NCBI GenBank assembly: GCA_963850525.1
Contig: CAWKLQ010000007.1
Location: forward strand, 1 to 32,894
Origin: JAEMQF01 sp963850525
Lineage (GTDB): Bacteria > Pseudomonadota > Gammaproteobacteria > Burkholderiales > Burkholderiaceae_C
Direction: 5' to 3'
Length of the DNA stretch: 32,894 nucleotides
Shown: one piece after another, positions 31,528-32,894 of the stretch
Numbering within the stretch: position 1 is the stretch's first letter
How the letters are laid out: each line of letters opens with the position of its first letter
The notes under the pieces: model-generated
Told to the model about the DNA's origin: nothing
The model's input: only the letters and a program-made list of their open reading frames with translations
The model's database searches: none
Program-made: the position numbers and the translations under genes

Positions 31528-32894
31528 TCAGACGGACACGGGGGTTTCGGGGACTGGCTGGGCTGCTGCCGCAGTCTCGTCCGGAATGACGATGCGCCGC
31601 GCCAGCGCCTGCAGCTGCTGCAGCACTTCGGCGACGGCTGCGACTTCACTGCGTTGAGCGTGCTGTTCGAGGTCGCGCGCGGGCTCGAACAACTCGTCGT
31701 AGCCCATCGTGCCGCCGGCCCCCTTAAGCCAGTGCGCCAGCGCTGCCAATTCGTTCAGATCACCACGCGCCTGTGCGTCGAGCATGGCCTGAAGCTTGGC
31801 CGGCAACTGCAATCCGAAGTTGCGCACCACGCGCTGCAGGCGCGGGTGCCGCGCCAGGCGCGAGACGATCGGGTCGCCTGCGGACGATGAATCTGCGAGG
31901 TCTTCGGGCTGCGGGGTCCGTGAGCGCTGCTCTTGCGCGGCAGCGGGTGAGCCCGGCGTCGCGGTGGCGGCGTCGACCGCGAGGCGTTTCCCTTTCAAGT
32001 GCCGCGCGAGTTCGGCCAGCATCGCGTCGATGTCGACCGGCTTGGTCAGGTAGCCGCTGAAACCCGCCGCTTCGATCTCGCGCTCGAAGCCCTTCATCGC
32101 GTTCGCGGTCAGCGCGAGCACGGGTATCGTGCAACCCCGCTCCCGCAACAGGCGTGCCGCGGTGTAGCCGTCCATCACAGGCATCTGCACGTCCATCAGG
32201 ACCAGGTCCGCGCCGTCGCGGGCGATGTGCTCGAGGGCGCGAGCGCCATGTTCGGCCTCGCTCACCTGCAGGCCCGCGGCTTCGAGCACCAAACGCACGA
32301 GTTCTCGGTTTTCGGCACCGTCATCGACCACCAGGACACGCGCCGGTGCAAACTCCCAGCGCGCTGGGGCATCCGTGTCGTGCTCTGCGTTGAGCGCGGC
32401 GAGTGCGTTCGGTGCGAGCCACTGCACACCCTCCAGCGAGCCGGTCTCCAGCGTGATCCGGAACGTGCTGCCTTTCCCAGGAACGCTGCTCACGGTCACG
32501 TCGCCGCCGAGTGCGCGCGCAAACCGCCGGCTGATCGCCAGGCCCAGGCCGGTGCCGCCGAACTGGCGCGTCGTCGACGCTTCGGCCTGGACAAAGGGCT
32601 CGAAGATGGCTTCGACCTTGTCTGCCGCAATGCCGATGCCGGTGTCGCTGATGTCGATGACTAGCGCGCGGTGCGGTGTTTCGGGTGCGATGCGCATCAC
32701 GACAGTTACGGCACCGTGCTGGGTGAACTTGAGGGCGTTGCCGACCAGGTTGGTGACGATCTGGCGCAAACGCGACGGATCGGACAACACGCTGGTCGGC
32801 AAGGCCTCGGGAAACTCGACGCGCAGCGCGATGCCCTTCTCGTCGGCCCGCACGCTCATGACCCGCACCACGTCCAGAACGACGCTGTGTGCCT
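31528..32894 (-). CDS. Hybrid sensor histidine kinase, C-terminal part (HATPase-REC-HPt), runs off the window
   Basis: Only the last ~455 codons are present; the frame stays open to 32894, so the sensor and HisKA domains lie beyond the window. From the visible start: the end of the dimerisation region (VVLDVVRVMSVRADEKGI), an ATP-binding domain with N box (RQIVTNLVGNALKFT), G1 (DTGIGI), F and G2 boxes (FGGTGLGLAIS), a receiver with phospho-acceptor Asp (LVLMDVQMPVMDGY) and lysine (YLTKPVD), an Ala/Pro/Ser-rich linker, and an HPt domain with the phospho-acceptor His in ALAHWLKGAGGTMGY. All relay residues are intact. The stop is seven bases before the REC-GGDEF-EAL gene, suggesting a His-Asp-His-Asp relay to that protein. 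Confidence 0.92.
   Translation of the reverse strand, partial: AHSVVLDVVRVMSVRADEKGIALRVEFPEALPTSVLSDPSRLRQIVTNLVGNALKFTQHGAVTVVMRIAPETPHRALVIDISDTGIGIAADKVEAIFEPFVQAEASTTRQFGGTGLGLAISRRFARALGGDVTVSSVPGKGSTFRITLETGSLEGVQWLAPNALAALNAEHDTDAPARWEFAPARVLVVDDGAENRELVRLVLEAAGLQVSEAEHGARALEHIARDGADLVLMDVQMPVMDGYTAARLLRERGCTIPVLALTANAMKGFEREIEAAGFSGYLTKPVDIDAMLAELARHLKGKRLAVDAATATPGSPAAAQEQRSRTPQPEDLADSSSAGDPIVSRLARHPRLQRVVRNFGLQLPAKLQAMLDAQARGDLNELAALAHWLKGAGGTMGYDELFEPARDLEQHAQRSEVAAVAEVLQQLQALARRIVIPDETAAAAQPVPETPVSV

Overview
The window is GC-rich, densely packed chromosomal DNA from a betaproteobacterium, most likely of the order Burkholderiales. The grounds are uniform high-GC codon use, an argH gene divergent from an algZ/algR-type two-component pair, a yfhM-pbpC pair, a GNAT protein of the OlsB/hemolysin-like type, and intergenic stem-loop repeats of a kind common in this order. 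No rRNA, tRNA, insertion sequence, prophage or CRISPR array was seen. The assignment rests on gene content and recalled family resemblance; no search was run.

Layout: (1) 1-1431, plus strand: a phosphonoacetaldehyde dehydrogenase (phnY) that starts outside the window and is broken by three frame changes. (2) 1448-9178, minus: pbpC (its last ~35 codons also shifted) and a yfhM-like bacterial alpha-2-macroglobulin with an intact CLEQ thioester site; a dispersed inverted repeat sits between them. (3) 9365-9913, plus: a DUF2889 protein. (4) 9986-13224, minus: a tight unit of a secreted DUF3617 protein, a D-Ala-D-Ala carboxypeptidase and a TMTC-like membrane glycosyltransferase with a TPR tail. 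(5) 13323-15884, minus: a DEDDh exonuclease and a cNMP/CBS/DUF294 nucleotidyltransferase-like regulator. (6) 16024-19242, plus: a coiled-coil membrane protein and a DMGDH-like FAD/GcvT oxidoreductase whose last codons lie in a second copy of the inverted repeat.

(7) 19325-21159, minus: a zinc-ribbon membrane protein and an OlsB-like N-acyltransferase, divergent from (8) 21311-24020, plus: an overlapping alpha/beta hydrolase - DedA - ATP-grasp ligase operon. Regions 7 and 8 together look like an uncharacterised membrane-lipid or amino-acyl conjugate pathway. (9) 24021-24363: 343 bp without a recognisable gene. (10) 24364-25911, plus: DinB-like, YHS-domain and DoxX-like proteins. (11) 25923-27338, minus: argH. 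(12) 27587-29391, plus: algZ/algR-like kinase and regulator. (13) 29390-29671: two tandem 80-bp hairpin repeats followed by a multi-branched inverted repeat. (14) 29673-32894, minus: a REC-GGDEF-EAL protein and, upstream of it, the C-terminal part of a hybrid histidine kinase with REC and HPt domains that runs off the window.

Two themes stand out: cell-envelope construction and defence (PBP1C, alpha-2-macroglobulin, carboxypeptidase, glycosyltransferase, OlsB-like and DedA proteins) and signalling (AlgZ/AlgR and the kinase-to-EAL relay). Frame disruptions are confined to the first 1.6 kb, which points to either local sequence error or decay of phnY.
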